A stretch of DNA of 64,000 nt from Bradyrhizobium ottawaense (GTDB lineage: Bacteria > Pseudomonadota > Alphaproteobacteria > Rhizobiales > Xanthobacteraceae). The stretch is from assembly GCF_002278135.3 (NCBI RefSeq), contig NZ_CP029425.2:6548001-6612000 (forward strand), given 5' to 3'. The notes under the pieces are model-generated. The model made no database searches, was not told the DNA's origin, and was given only the letters and a program-made list of their open reading frames with translations. The translations under genes were made by a program, and so were the position numbers. Positions 1-7,775 of this stretch are shown here, piece after piece (within the stretch, counting starts at the first letter, position 1; each line of letters starts with the position of its first letter).

Positions 1-988
1 GCGCGCCGACATGCTTCACGCGCTCGCGCGTCGCATCGGAGTGACGCGCCCACAGGATCATGGCGATGGTGCCGAACAGATACGGGATCGCGGTGACGAA
101 GCCGGTCTGCGCGTTGGTCAGCCCGAACGCCTTGACGATCTGCGGCAGCCAGAACTGCATGCCGTAGAGCGCACCGACGAAGCCGAAATAGATCAGGCTG
201 AGCGCGATCACCTTGGGCGAAGACAGCGCCTCTCCGAGCGAGAAATGCTTCACCGCCTGCTTAGCGGCGATTTCCGAATCGAGCTTCGCCTTCAGCCACG
301 CCTTCTGCTCGGCCGACAGCCAATCCGCCTTCTCCGGCTTGTCGGTGAGATAGAACCAGGTGACGATGCCGAGCAGCACCGAGGGAATGCCCTCGATGAT
401 GAAGAGCCACTGCCAGCCCTTCAGGCCCATCGCACCGTCGAGCCCGAGCAGCAGGCCCGAGATCGGCGCACCGATCACGGTCGACACCGGCACGGCGATG
501 GCGAAGGCCGCAAGGAAGCGGGCGCGATATTCGGCCGGATACCAGTAGGTGAGATAGAGGATGATGCCGGGGAAGAAGCCGGCCTCGGCGACGCCGAGCA
601 GGAAGCGCAGGACGTAGAAGCTCGTGACGCCGCTGACGAGCGCCATCAGGGCGGAGATGATGCCCCAGGTCACCATGATGCGGGCGATCCAGCGGCTGGC
701 GCCGAACTTCTCCAGCGCGAGATTGCTCGGGACCTCGAAGATGAAATAGCCGAAGAAGAAGATGCCGGCGCCCCAGGAGAAGATCAGCGGCGTGAACTTC
801 AGCTCGGCGTTCATGGTCAGCGCGGCGAAACCGAGATTGACGCGGTCGAGATAGGAGAAGAAGTAGGCCAGCACCAGGAACGGGATCAGGCGCCAGGAGA
901 TGGCGCGGATCGTCGAGGTCTCGATTTCCGCCTTGTTAAAGTTCTTGGCCGCGCCGGCGGAACCGGCATAGGTCGTGGTCTGGCTCAT
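1..988 (-). CDS. MFS transporter, anion:cation symporter (ACS) family, 3' end cut off by window
   Basis: About 329 N-terminal residues are visible on the minus strand; the C-terminus lies beyond position 1. The protein reads as a polytopic inner-membrane carrier. After a hydrophilic N-terminus of about 30 residues comes the first membrane helix, ending in YLDRVNLGFA, which is typical of the ACS family (tartrate/phthalate/hexuronate-type carriers). Later helices include FFFGYFIFEVPSNL and the loop LRFLLGVAEAGFFPG, also family hallmarks. The substrate cannot be told from sequence, but an organic acid is the usual cargo. The start is the ATG at 988, the first in the frame, divergent from the DUF2809 gene. 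Confidence 0.88.
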   Translation of the reverse strand, partial: MSQTTTYAGSAGAAKNFNKAEIETSTIRAISWRLIPFLVLAYFFSYLDRVNLGFAALTMNAELKFTPLIFSWGAGIFFFGYFIFEVPSNLALEKFGASRWIARIMVTWGIISALMALVSGVTSFYVLRFLLGVAEAGFFPGIILYLTYWYPAEYRARFLAAFAIAVPVSTVIGAPISGLLLGLDGAMGLKGWQWLFIIEGIPSVLLGIVTWFYLTDKPEKADWLSAEQKAWLKAKLDSEIAAKQAVKHFSLGEALSSPKVIALSLIYFGFVGALYGMQFWLPQIVKAFGLTNAQTGFVTAIPYLFGTIAMILWARHSDATRERVKHVGA

Positions 989-1066
989 GGCTTCCCCCAG
1001 GGTTGTTGCTTTTATGGGCTGGTTGCGGTTTTCAGCATCGCGGGCGAAGAGTCAATGGAGCGAGCA

Positions 1067-1495
1067 ATGCACGGGACGCAGCCGGATAAACCTGTTGCGC
1101 TGTTAGAGACATCGCTGACCCGCGCCGCCCTCGCGCTCGCGGTGATCGTCTGCGGGCTGTCGCTGCGCTGGTACGGCTTTCCGCTCGGCCTGCCTGCCTT
1201 CGTCGTGAAATACGGCGGCTCGCTGCTGTGGGCGACGATGGTGTTTCTGCTGGTCGGGGTTCTGCTGCCGCGGCTCACCCCGACGCAGATTGCGGCCATC
1301 GCAGCGGTGATCGCGGTCGTCGTGGAATTCTCCCGGGTGGTGCATGCGCCCTGGCTCGATGCGTTCCGGCTGACGACAGCCGGCGCACTGCTGCTCGGCC
1401 GCATCTTCTCGCTGTGGAATTTGGTGGCGTACGCGGTTGGGATTGAGTTCGGCGTCTGGATCGATCGGCTGGTTCAGCTGCGTAGGGTGGGTTAG
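1067..1495 (+). CDS. DUF2809 family small membrane protein
   Basis: 142 residues with about four hydrophobic helices (ALALAVIVCGLSLRW, LLWATMVFLLVGVLL, IAAIAAVIAVVVEFSRV and the C-terminal LVAYAVGIEFGVWID), matching the size and pattern of DUF2809 proteins, whose function is unknown. An in-frame ATG at 1055 exists, but the ATG at 1067 has GGAG (1057-1060) six bases upstream, so 1067 is preferred. The last codons (RRVG and stop) are supplied by a dispersed palindromic repeat that begins at 1481, so the native C-terminus may have been replaced. Confidence 0.7.
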   Translation: MHGTQPDKPVALLETSLTRAALALAVIVCGLSLRWYGFPLGLPAFVVKYGGSLLWATMVFLLVGVLLPRLTPTQIAAIAAVIAVVVEFSRVVHAPWLDAFRLTTAGALLLGRIFSLWNLVAYAVGIEFGVWIDRLVQLRRVG

Positions 1496-1558
1496 CCGAA
1501 GGCGTAACCCACCACTGTTTGTATCCGCGGAAACTGAAATGGTGGATTACGCTTCGCT
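1481..1558. repeat. Left part of dispersed palindromic repeat split by the IS
   Basis: Sequence beginning CGTAGGGTGGGTTAGCC and containing two imperfect inverted arms. Its right-hand remainder (AATCCACCCTACG) is found at 3089-3101 on the far side of the IS. Joined at the target duplication, the two pieces make one roughly 90-bp element whose ends (CGTAGGGTGG / CCACCCTACG) are inverted repeats. A related element lies at 9643-9733. Confidence 0.7.
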
Positions 1559-3084
1559 AGTCGTCCGTTAAGAAGCCGGATTGATCGAGGCTGGCCGGGC
1601 GAGCGTGCGCCATAGCTGGGCCAGGAACAGGCACAAGAGATATCTCAGCCAGGCGAGGATGCGGCGGAAGTTGTGTCCGACGGCTGAGAGGACGACGTTG
1701 GCGGCATCGCCGGCGCGGCCTTTGAGGTAGCAGCGCCCGAGGTGGCCTTCCGCCTTCAGGTGTCCGATGATGGGCTCGATGGCGGAGCGGCGGCGCAGCT
1801 CGCGCTTGATGACACCGAAAACGCCGCGCTTCTGGCCGGAGATGAAGACGCGACGGGGATTTTGTGCGTCGTGGCCGCGGTATCCCTTGTCGACATAGGC
1901 CCGCTCGATCGGACAGCCGGTGAGTGTCTCGGTGCGGTCAATGACGTCCCGCAAGGTGTGACCGTCGTAGGGGTTGTCGGGCAGTGCGCTGGCGTGCAGC
2001 ACGAACAGGCCACCGGGAGCCCGGCGGTTGTTGGTGACGATGGAGGCCTTCACGCCGAACTCGTAAGGCGCGCTGGCCTTGCCCTTGCCGATGCACTCCA
2101 CTTCCGGGGCATGGAAGGAATAGAGCTTCCAGCCGCGCTGGCGCTGCTGCTGCGAGCGGATCTGCGTGGCCCGGCCGAGCGGGAGGGCGAACGCCTGCTC
2201 CAGTGCTGGCTGGCCTTCGATCTTGCGGCGGATGTCGCGGATGATCCGGCCCAGCCGGCTACGCAGGATACGCAACTGCCGCTGATGCCGCCTGAACTGT
2301 TTGGCATGGGCGTAGCGGCCGGCCATCATCGCGGCGGCCTTGGCGATGCGAGCATAGGATTGCCGCAGCCTGACGCCGTGCCTGATCGCCAGGCGGTTGA
2401 GCCCCTTGATGGCCGCATGCAGCAGCTTGGCATCGGTCGGAAAGGTGATGGCCTTCGGCTGCACCGTGGTGTCGACCGTAACCCGCTTGAGGTCCTGGCT
2501 GCGTAATGCACCGGCCTCGTGCGCTACCCGCAAGCTCTCGGCCAGCAGCAACTCCAGCTTGTCGCCAAGCCGCTTGCGCCAATGGCTCAGGTCCGAGCGC
2601 TCGTGCGGGAACGTGTGCTGAAAGAACTCTTCCCCGGTGAAGAACTGGAAGTATGGGTCATGGACCCAGCGCTCGCACACCTCCTCATCGGACAGCCCGT
2701 AAATGTGCTTGAGCAACAGCAGACCGATCATGAAGCGCGTCTCGATCCCGGGCCTGCCGTTCTCGCTGTAGAGCGGCGCGATCTCGCCGTCGATCCAGTC
2801 CCAATCGACCTTGCCGGCGAGCAGAACCAGCTCGTGCTTCATATTGATGATCTGGTCGAGCCGAGCCCGGAACAGATCGTTCGATCCCGTCGTCTTGTGC
2901 TTCTTCGGCCGCATCGTTCCCTCCGATGCAGACAAGGAATCATGCTTCCCGCTTCGAGGGAATCCACGAAAACCAAATCGCAAGGTTCTGACGCCCAAAG
3001 CATCAAAACCTTGCAATCTGGAAATGCCCCTTAGCCCAAATCGAGATTCCCGATCAGTGGCTTAGTCCTTCTTCACGGACGACT
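1559..3084. mobile_element. Complete IS5-family insertion sequence (1526 bp)
   Basis: The left end (AGTCGTCCGTTAAGAAGC, 1559-1576) and the reverse complement of the right end (AGTCGTCCGTGAAGAAGG, 3067-3084) match at 16 of 18 bases, so they are the terminal inverted repeats. The 4-bp sequence CGCT flanks both ends (1555-1558 and 3085-3088) as a target-site duplication. The element carries one intact transposase gene. Intact ends, an intact gene and a perfect duplication suggest a recent insertion. Confidence 0.9.
1568..2914 (-). CDS. IS5-family transposase
   Basis: 448 residues. It catalyses cut-and-paste transposition with a DDE RNase H-like active site. An N-terminal DUF772-type domain (about residues 40-125) is followed by the DDE domain: D148 in VTVDTT, D342 in AYVDKGYRG and E380 in SAIEPIIGHLK. 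A basic, Arg/Gln-rich insertion lies at about residues 185-260. The open frame extends upstream to 3016, but the ATG at 2914 is preceded by GGAGG with 6-nt spacing and gives the family-typical N-terminus MRPKKHK. The gene fills the element almost end to end. Confidence 0.92.
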   Translation of the reverse strand: MRPKKHKTTGSNDLFRARLDQIINMKHELVLLAGKVDWDWIDGEIAPLYSENGRPGIETRFMIGLLLLKHIYGLSDEEVCERWVHDPYFQFFTGEEFFQHTFPHERSDLSHWRKRLGDKLELLLAESLRVAHEAGALRSQDLKRVTVDTTVQPKAITFPTDAKLLHAAIKGLNRLAIRHGVRLRQSYARIAKAAAMMAGRYAHAKQFRRHQRQLRILRSRLGRIIRDIRRKIEGQPALEQAFALPLGRATQIRSQQQRQRGWKLYSFHAPEVECIGKGKASAPYEFGVKASIVTNNRRAPGGLFVLHASALPDNPYDGHTLRDVIDRTETLTGCPIERAYVDKGYRGHDAQNPRRVFISGQKRGVFGVIKRELRRRSAIEPIIGHLKAEGHLGRCYLKGRAGDAANVVLSAVGHNFRRILAWLRYLLCLFLAQLWRTLARPASINPAS

Positions 3085-3126
3085 CGCTAATCCACCCTAC
3101 GAGACCGGCGCCGCGCCGATCAGCGT

Positions 3127-4293
3127 TCACTCCGCCAATTGAAACCGCTCGAAGCGATCGAGCTCGTCCTCGATCTTTTGCTTGAGCTCCTTGCGCCCCG
3201 CCGTCTTCTTGCCCTGCCCGACCCAGGTCCATTTCTGCATCAGCAGCTTCTTTGCCTGCCGGTCGGTCTTCAGATCGAGCGCGGCGACGATCTCGTCGCC
3301 GACCAGCACCGGCAGCGCAAAATAGCCGAGCTTGCGTTTGGCCTTCGGCACATAGGCCTCGAACAGGTGGTTGTAGCCGAAGATGAGACTGGTGCGCTTG
3401 CGCTGGATGATCAGCGGGTCGAACGGCGAGAGGATGTGGACGAGATCAGGCGAGACTACCTCACCGTTCGCCTCGAGCGTGGTCGGCACCGCCCAATGCT
3501 CCTGCTTGCCGGCGCCGTCGATCACAACAGGCACGAGCTCGCCGCGGCGGACGCGGGCGGCGATCAGGCCGGCCACCGCCTTCTTGCGCGGCGCGTCGAG
3601 GTGGCAGATCGAATCCAGACTCACCACGCCCTGCGACCGCAGCGCGCGGTCGAGCAGATAGGTCGTAATCTCCCTGGCTGAGGCTGGCCTGGGCAGTGTG
3701 TCCCAGCCGAAATGCCGCGTCATCAGCTCGTAGGTCTTGAGCATGCCCTGCCGCTCGCTGATGGTCACGGCGCCGGTATAGAAGGCGAGCTGCAACGCCC
3801 GCTTCGAAGGCTTGCGGCTCTGCCACAGATGCTCCTTCTCGGTGAGCACGTCGTCCTCGATGTCGCGGATCGTCAGCGGCCCGGCGCGCACCAGCCGCAT
3901 CACCTTGCGCGTGTCGGCCGGCTTCACCGAGGCGAACCATTTGTGTCCTTCGCGGCGGTGCTCGCGCATCGCCGGCAGGAAGAAGCGGAAGTCGCCGGCG
4001 GGTACGTAGGAAAGCGCGTGCGTCCAATACTCGAACACGCTTCTGTCGACGCTCTGGGCGTGGCGCAAATCGGCGCGCCGGTAGGACGGGATACGGCTGA
4101 ACAGGATGTGGTGATGGCAGCGCTCGATGACGTTGATGGTGTCGATCTGCACATAGCCGAGATGAGCGACCGCGTCCGCGACGGCCTGAGCTCCGTCGCC
4201 GAACGGTGCGCGCTCATCCAGCCGCTGCGCATGCAGCCAGATCTGCCGGGCCTGTGTCGTGGTGAGGTGGAGCGGTTTTGGCGCGCGTGACAT
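3127..4293 (-). CDS. YcaQ/AlkX family winged-helix DNA glycosylase
   Basis: 388 residues, a full-length member of the HTH_42 family (YcaQ/AlkX/AlkZ) of glycosylases that unhook interstrand crosslinks and bulky alkyl lesions. Seen in sequence: N-terminal LTTTQARQIWLHAQ, then GYVQIDTINVIERCHHHILFSR, which carries the QxD catalytic signature of the family. Repeated winged-helix segments follow, and HILSPFDPLIIQRKR and ALPVLVGDEIVAALDLK lie in the C-terminal barrel. Acts on cytosolic DNA. It is a single gene, and the start at 4293 gives the expected N-terminus. The family is well supported; lesion specificity is not. Confidence 0.87.
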   Translation of the reverse strand: MSRAPKPLHLTTTQARQIWLHAQRLDERAPFGDGAQAVADAVAHLGYVQIDTINVIERCHHHILFSRIPSYRRADLRHAQSVDRSVFEYWTHALSYVPAGDFRFFLPAMREHRREGHKWFASVKPADTRKVMRLVRAGPLTIRDIEDDVLTEKEHLWQSRKPSKRALQLAFYTGAVTISERQGMLKTYELMTRHFGWDTLPRPASAREITTYLLDRALRSQGVVSLDSICHLDAPRKKAVAGLIAARVRRGELVPVVIDGAGKQEHWAVPTTLEANGEVVSPDLVHILSPFDPLIIQRKRTSLIFGYNHLFEAYVPKAKRKLGYFALPVLVGDEIVAALDLKTDRQAKKLLMQKWTWVGQGKKTAGRKELKQKIEDELDRFERFQLAE

Positions 4294-4364
4294 TGCGGGG
4301 AGGAATGTAGCGGGATTCGCGCCAAGAAAAAGAAGAAGAAAAAGAAGACCTCGAGGCAGCAGTC

Positions 4365-4398
4365 AAAAAAACCGCGCTGCCATCTGCTGACAGCGCGG
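4365..4398 (-). terminator. Rho-independent terminator of the Met-rich protein gene
   Basis: Read on the minus strand: CCGCGCTG, an 11-nt loop, CAGCGCGG, then seven T residues. It lies 23 bp past the stop codon of the gene ending at 4422. Confidence 0.85.
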
Positions 4399-4421
4399 CC
4401 GGATGGTGGCGCGCCTCGCGC

Positions 4422-4676
4422 CTACTTCATCGTCATCGCCTTCTGCGACTTCATGTAGTGCATGCAGGCGCTCTTCATCTTGCCGTTGCTCATGTCCGTG
4501 TTGGCCATGGCCATTTCCTTGTTCGCCGCCATCTTGGCCGGCGTGTCGGGCGTGCCGCCCATCATGGCTGCGGATTTCATCATGTTGTCCTTGGTGCACG
4601 CCATCATCGCGGCAGATGCGGGGGACAGCGAAAGGGTAAACGCGACAAAGGCTGCAGACGTGAGCAAGATCTTCAT
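4422..4676 (-). CDS. Small exported methionine-rich protein
   Basis: 84 residues with a clear Sec signal (MKILLTSAAFVAFTLSLSPASA, cleavage after ASA). The mature part of about 60 residues contains roughly 13 Met, including MM pairs, two Cys, and a Lys-rich tail. GGAGGAG precedes the ATG at 4676 with good spacing; the longer frame to 4766 is not needed. A terminator follows the stop. Met-rich periplasmic proteins often bind Cu(I) or Ag(I), but no known copper motif is complete here, so the role is open. No linked copper gene was seen. Confidence 0.75.
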   Translation of the reverse strand: MKILLTSAAFVAFTLSLSPASAAMMACTKDNMMKSAAMMGGTPDTPAKMAANKEMAMANTDMSNGKMKSACMHYMKSQKAMTMK

Positions 4677-4796
4677 CGAAAAGTCTCCTCCGTAAAACAA
4701 AACCGGCGTCATGCCGGCCTTCGCAATTACGTATTCTCTCGCGCCGACGTTTCGCGGAGAAGACAATTTTCTTGCTGCAGTGCGAAGGCGGAGGGC

Positions 4797-5120
4797 CTAG
4801 CGGCCATCCTTCGGCACCTTGGGCCGGTCACCGAGGCTGCCGGTGGCGACATCCGGCTCGCACAGGGCCTTGCCGCGCCCCTCCGCCTGGCAGCGATAGA
4901 CGCTGCCGGTGAGGCGGTCGACCAGCCACACGTTCTCGTCGGTCGGCGCTTCGAGTCCGACATAGCGGGAGGTCAGCCCCGTGATCAGCGTCGACAGCAG
5001 GATGGCCACCGCGATCATGGCCGCACCGATATAGATCGGCATTGAGCTCAGGGACACTGTCCGATCCGGCGGGCCGCTGCGATTGAAGTAGTCACGCTGA
5101 TAGTCACTTGGCCTCGGCAC
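4797..5120 (-). CDS. Hypothetical single-span membrane protein
   Basis: 107 residues. A hydrophilic N-terminus (about 26 residues) precedes one hydrophobic helix (IYIGAAMIAVAILLSTLITGL, roughly 29-49). A short extracytoplasmic domain follows with WLVDRLTGSVYRCQ and a second Cys (ALCEPD), a possible disulfide pair. The frame opens with GTG at 5120; an internal ATG at residue 27 would still keep the helix. GGAG lies rather far upstream of the GTG. I recognise no family beyond generic Bradyrhizobium-type hypothetical proteins. Confidence 0.6.
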   Translation of the reverse strand: MPRPSDYQRDYFNRSGPPDRTVSLSSMPIYIGAAMIAVAILLSTLITGLTSRYVGLEAPTDENVWLVDRLTGSVYRCQAEGRGKALCEPDVATGSLGDRPKVPKDGR

Positions 5121-5316
5121 TGGACGGAACTCGGCTCCTTCATTCGGAGATTGGCGGGGACAACGTCCTGCTAGGCGCGCATCTGGCCGATTTCTTGTTC
5201 ACGGCCGGGCCGTGCGGCGACGGCTTTGCGACGATCGGTGTGCACCGCCGCCGAGTCTGCCGGCCCTCGCCAGCGCCGGAACCCTTGGTCAGCCACCTCC
5301 CACGGTACGGAGGGGA

Positions 5317-5481
5317 ATGAGCATGCGCTCGCAAGGTGATTTCAATCACACCGGGGATTGCCGCTGCTTGAACCCACGCCGCGGCGCGTGCGACGACTGC
5401 TATTGGTCCGATCGGCCCTTGTCCCCGGGGCCATCGCGAAACGTGCCGGTCCGATGCCCGAAACACCCGGGAATGCGCTAG
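5317..5481 (+). CDS. Possible small Cys-rich protein
   Basis: A 54-codon frame beginning ATGAGCATG, with GGAGGGG immediately upstream that best serves the second ATG at 5323. The product is hydrophilic with a CRC pair, a CxxC (ACDDC), then YW and a late RCPKH, a pattern that could bind zinc. It lies in a 475-bp stretch (5121-5595) that otherwise shows nothing. Longer frames on the other strand here look like chance openings. Existence rests only on the ribosome binding site and Cys spacing. Confidence 0.35.
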   Translation: MSMRSQGDFNHTGDCRCLNPRRGACDDCYWSDRPLSPGPSRNVPVRCPKHPGMR

Positions 5482-5595
5482 GATGGGCCCGGAACCGGCT
5501 GTAGCCACCGTGACCAAGATCACATCAGGACCTTTGAACCTGCCTTATGCTCGCAGCATCAAATCGCTATCAGGCGTAACAGCGAGGATACGACA

Positions 5596-6237
5596 ATGAC
5601 CCGTTTTGATAAGTTCTTTGGACTGAAGGCGATAACTCTTTCCGCCGCGCTGTCGATGACGGCGGGCCTGGCTGTAGCCGGTGACAATAATGTCTCCACA
5701 GGCCAGATTCTGGATGCACTGAAGCCGAAGCCGGCGACCCGTGGCCTGTCCGCCGGTCCGCAGGCCGATCCGGCGGCGCAGGCCAAGGAATCGACATTCC
5801 TCAACACCGTGCGCAACCGCTCGACCCGTTCGCTCTCGACGGGTGAGCGCGAACAGATTGCCGAACTCGCCGCGACCAAGCCGAAGATCGATCTGGAAAT
5901 CCAGTTCGACTACAACTCGGCCGACATCGCCAAGACCTCGGTGCCCTCGGTGCAGGCGCTCGGCAAGGCGCTGTCCGATCCGGCGCTGAAGGGCTCGACC
6001 TTCGTGGTCGCCGGCCACACCGACGCGGTCGGTGGTGAAGAGTACAATCAAGGCCTCTCCGAGCGCCGCGCCGACACCATCAAGAAGTACCTGGTGCAGA
6101 ACTACGGCCTGAACGGCACCGATCTCGTCACCGTCGGCTACGGCAAGACCAAGCTGAAGGATGCCGCCCACGGCGCCGACCCGGTCAACCGCCGCGTCCA
6201 GGTCGTGAACATGGACACCAAGACCGCGTCGAAATGA
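5596..6237 (+). CDS. OmpA-family exported protein
   Basis: 213 residues. A Sec signal (LKAITLSAALSMTAGLAVAG, about residues 10-29) is followed by a 60-residue linker and a C-terminal OmpA domain (about residues 100-205). That domain contains IQFDYNSADI, GHTDAVGGEEYNQGLSERRA and VNRRVQVV, the peptidoglycan-binding pattern. There is no beta-barrel, so this is a periplasmic or lipid-independent peptidoglycan binder rather than a porin. GAGG precedes the ATG. The gene is monocistronic and ends at a GC-rich hairpin shared with the convergent PMT gene. Confidence 0.88.
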   Translation: MTRFDKFFGLKAITLSAALSMTAGLAVAGDNNVSTGQILDALKPKPATRGLSAGPQADPAAQAKESTFLNTVRNRSTRSLSTGEREQIAELAATKPKIDLEIQFDYNSADIAKTSVPSVQALGKALSDPALKGSTFVVAGHTDAVGGEEYNQGLSERRADTIKKYLVQNYGLNGTDLVTVGYGKTKLKDAAHGADPVNRRVQVVNMDTKTASK

Positions 6238-6263
6238 TCTCGATTTGATCGCGACAGAAGGCT

Positions 6264-6290
6264 CGCCGCCTGCCGCCCCGGCAGGCGGCG
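6264..6290. terminator. Bidirectional hairpin between ompA-like and PMT genes
   Basis: An 11-bp perfect stem (CGCCGCCTGCC / GGCAGGCGGCG) with a 5-nt loop in the 56-bp space between two convergent genes. No strong U-tract, so termination in either direction is inferred from position. Confidence 0.6.
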
Positions 6291-6293
6291 ATG

Positions 6294-7652
6294 TCATATC
6301 CAGCTCTGGAACAGCATCAGCCGGCCAAAACTCCGCATCGACGTGCCGATGAAGGCCGCAGAGATGGGCAGCATGACCGCAAAGCCGATCGCGGCGACAC
6401 CGACATAGGCCCACAGCAGCCAGCGCGGCAGGCCGTCCCGGCGCAGCACATAGACCAGCGCGAGCGACGCCGCGGTGGCGGCCGGCAGATAGTAGTAGAT
6501 GAACCCGAGCGTGCGCGGCAGCAATGCCCAGGCGAGCCAGGGACCGAAATAGAACGCCGCGATCAGGAACGCATCCCAGCGGCGCAGCACGATGAAATCG
6601 CGCAGCACGAGCGCGAGTGCGAGCAGAGCCGGCCACAACACCAGCGGATTGCCGAGGAAGACGATTGCGGAGACGTTGTCCTCCGCGCTCTTGTCGAACA
6701 GGAACCACACCGGGCGCGCGAGCAGCGGCCAGGATGGCCACGCGCTCATATAAGTGTGTCCGGCGATCGCGGTCGTGGTGTTGTCGGCGAAGATCCGGCG
6801 CTGCGCCTCGATCAGATCCGGCAACGACACGCCGTAGAGCGGAACGAAAGCCGCAAGATACGTCATCGCCGGGAGGATGGCGAAGCAGAGCGCGACATGA
6901 TGCAGCCTCAGGCCGGGCCAGAGGTCCGGCCGGTACCAGTCGTCCGGCTTCGCGTCGGCGAACAGCGTGCGCCAGCCCTGCATCAGGCGGATCACCGCGA
7001 CGATGACGATGCAGACGCCGAGTGGAAACAGGCCACTCCATTTGCAGGAAGCGGCCAGGCCGAACAGGCTGCCGGCGAGCGCGAACAGCGCCTGCGGCCG
7101 CTCCCGTCGAAAACCATGCATGAAGGCGGCGGTCGCGAGCAGACCGAAGCCGAGCGCAAAGATGTCGAGCATGGCGATGCGCGCCTGCACGTAGAGCATC
7201 TGGTTCACGGCGGCGATCAGCGCCGCGGCGATCGCCGGCCCTTGCGCGGAGAACAGCGCGAGCCCACACAGATAGATCGCGACGATCGCCAATGCGCCGA
7301 ACAATGTCGCGGGATAACGCCAGCCGAACGCGTTGTCGCCGAAGGCCGCGATCGACGCCGCGATCAGCTCCTTGGCGAGCGGCGGATGCATCGGATTGAG
7401 CATCGGCTGCGACATCGCCGGGGCCAGCATCTGCCGCGCCGCCGGCACATAGTGCACCTCGTCAAAGACGAACTTCTCCGGCGTCGCGAGGCCGATCAGC
7501 AGCGCGAGATGGGCAGCTAGGAAAATAGCGACAGCTACCACTGCGCTTCGCGACAATCTCGGGACTGCGGACCGTTCAAGCAGCTGCTGTGGGGATGTTT
7601 TGCGTGGCAAATTTGCGTCACCGCGGACAAAAATAAGGATCGCGGTTTTCAT
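6294..7652 (-). CDS. Dolichyl-phosphate-mannose--protein mannosyltransferase-like (GT39/PMT) membrane protein
   Basis: About 452 residues with many membrane helices. The first periplasmic loop holds FVFDEVHYVPAARQML, with the acidic pair required in PMT/GT-C enzymes, and NPMHPPLAKELIA. Further PMT signatures are VQARIAMLDIFALG and ASCKWSGLFPL. The C-terminal 4-TM module contains LGFIYYYLPA. It would transfer a sugar from a polyprenyl-phosphate donor to a protein or lipid acceptor at the periplasmic face. ATGs at 7685, 7661 and 7652 are possible; 7652 is chosen because the sequence between is hydrophilic. Divergent from a FecR / Ser-Pro-rich barrel pair that could be its substrate. Confidence 0.82.
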   Translation of the reverse strand: MKTAILIFVRGDANLPRKTSPQQLLERSAVPRLSRSAVVAVAIFLAAHLALLIGLATPEKFVFDEVHYVPAARQMLAPAMSQPMLNPMHPPLAKELIAASIAAFGDNAFGWRYPATLFGALAIVAIYLCGLALFSAQGPAIAAALIAAVNQMLYVQARIAMLDIFALGFGLLATAAFMHGFRRERPQALFALAGSLFGLAASCKWSGLFPLGVCIVIVAVIRLMQGWRTLFADAKPDDWYRPDLWPGLRLHHVALCFAILPAMTYLAAFVPLYGVSLPDLIEAQRRIFADNTTTAIAGHTYMSAWPSWPLLARPVWFLFDKSAEDNVSAIVFLGNPLVLWPALLALALVLRDFIVLRRWDAFLIAAFYFGPWLAWALLPRTLGFIYYYLPAATAASLALVYVLRRDGLPRWLLWAYVGVAAIGFAVMLPISAAFIGTSMRSFGRLMLFQSWI

Positions 7653-7775
7653 TGAACGCATTCCGCCGCGGCTGTCACTAAGCATAACGCACGTACCGCT
7701 CCGCTTGTGATAATTTCGCCACATCAGAAGCGCGCGCGATCCGGTACGATCAGGGACACATCGATCGGTTGCGAA

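Noticed and set aside
11..1066. N-terminal part of the plus-strand frame that ends in the DUF2809 gene
   Set aside because: Antisense to the MFS transporter; the real start of the membrane protein is at 1067.
4326..4348. AAGAAAAAGAAG low-complexity run
   Set aside because: Short purine run in a 128-bp gap; no promoter or coding meaning apparent.
5140..5523. 127-codon frame on the minus strand
   Set aside because: No ribosome site, composition unlike neighbours, and it conflicts with the promoter region of the OmpA-like gene.
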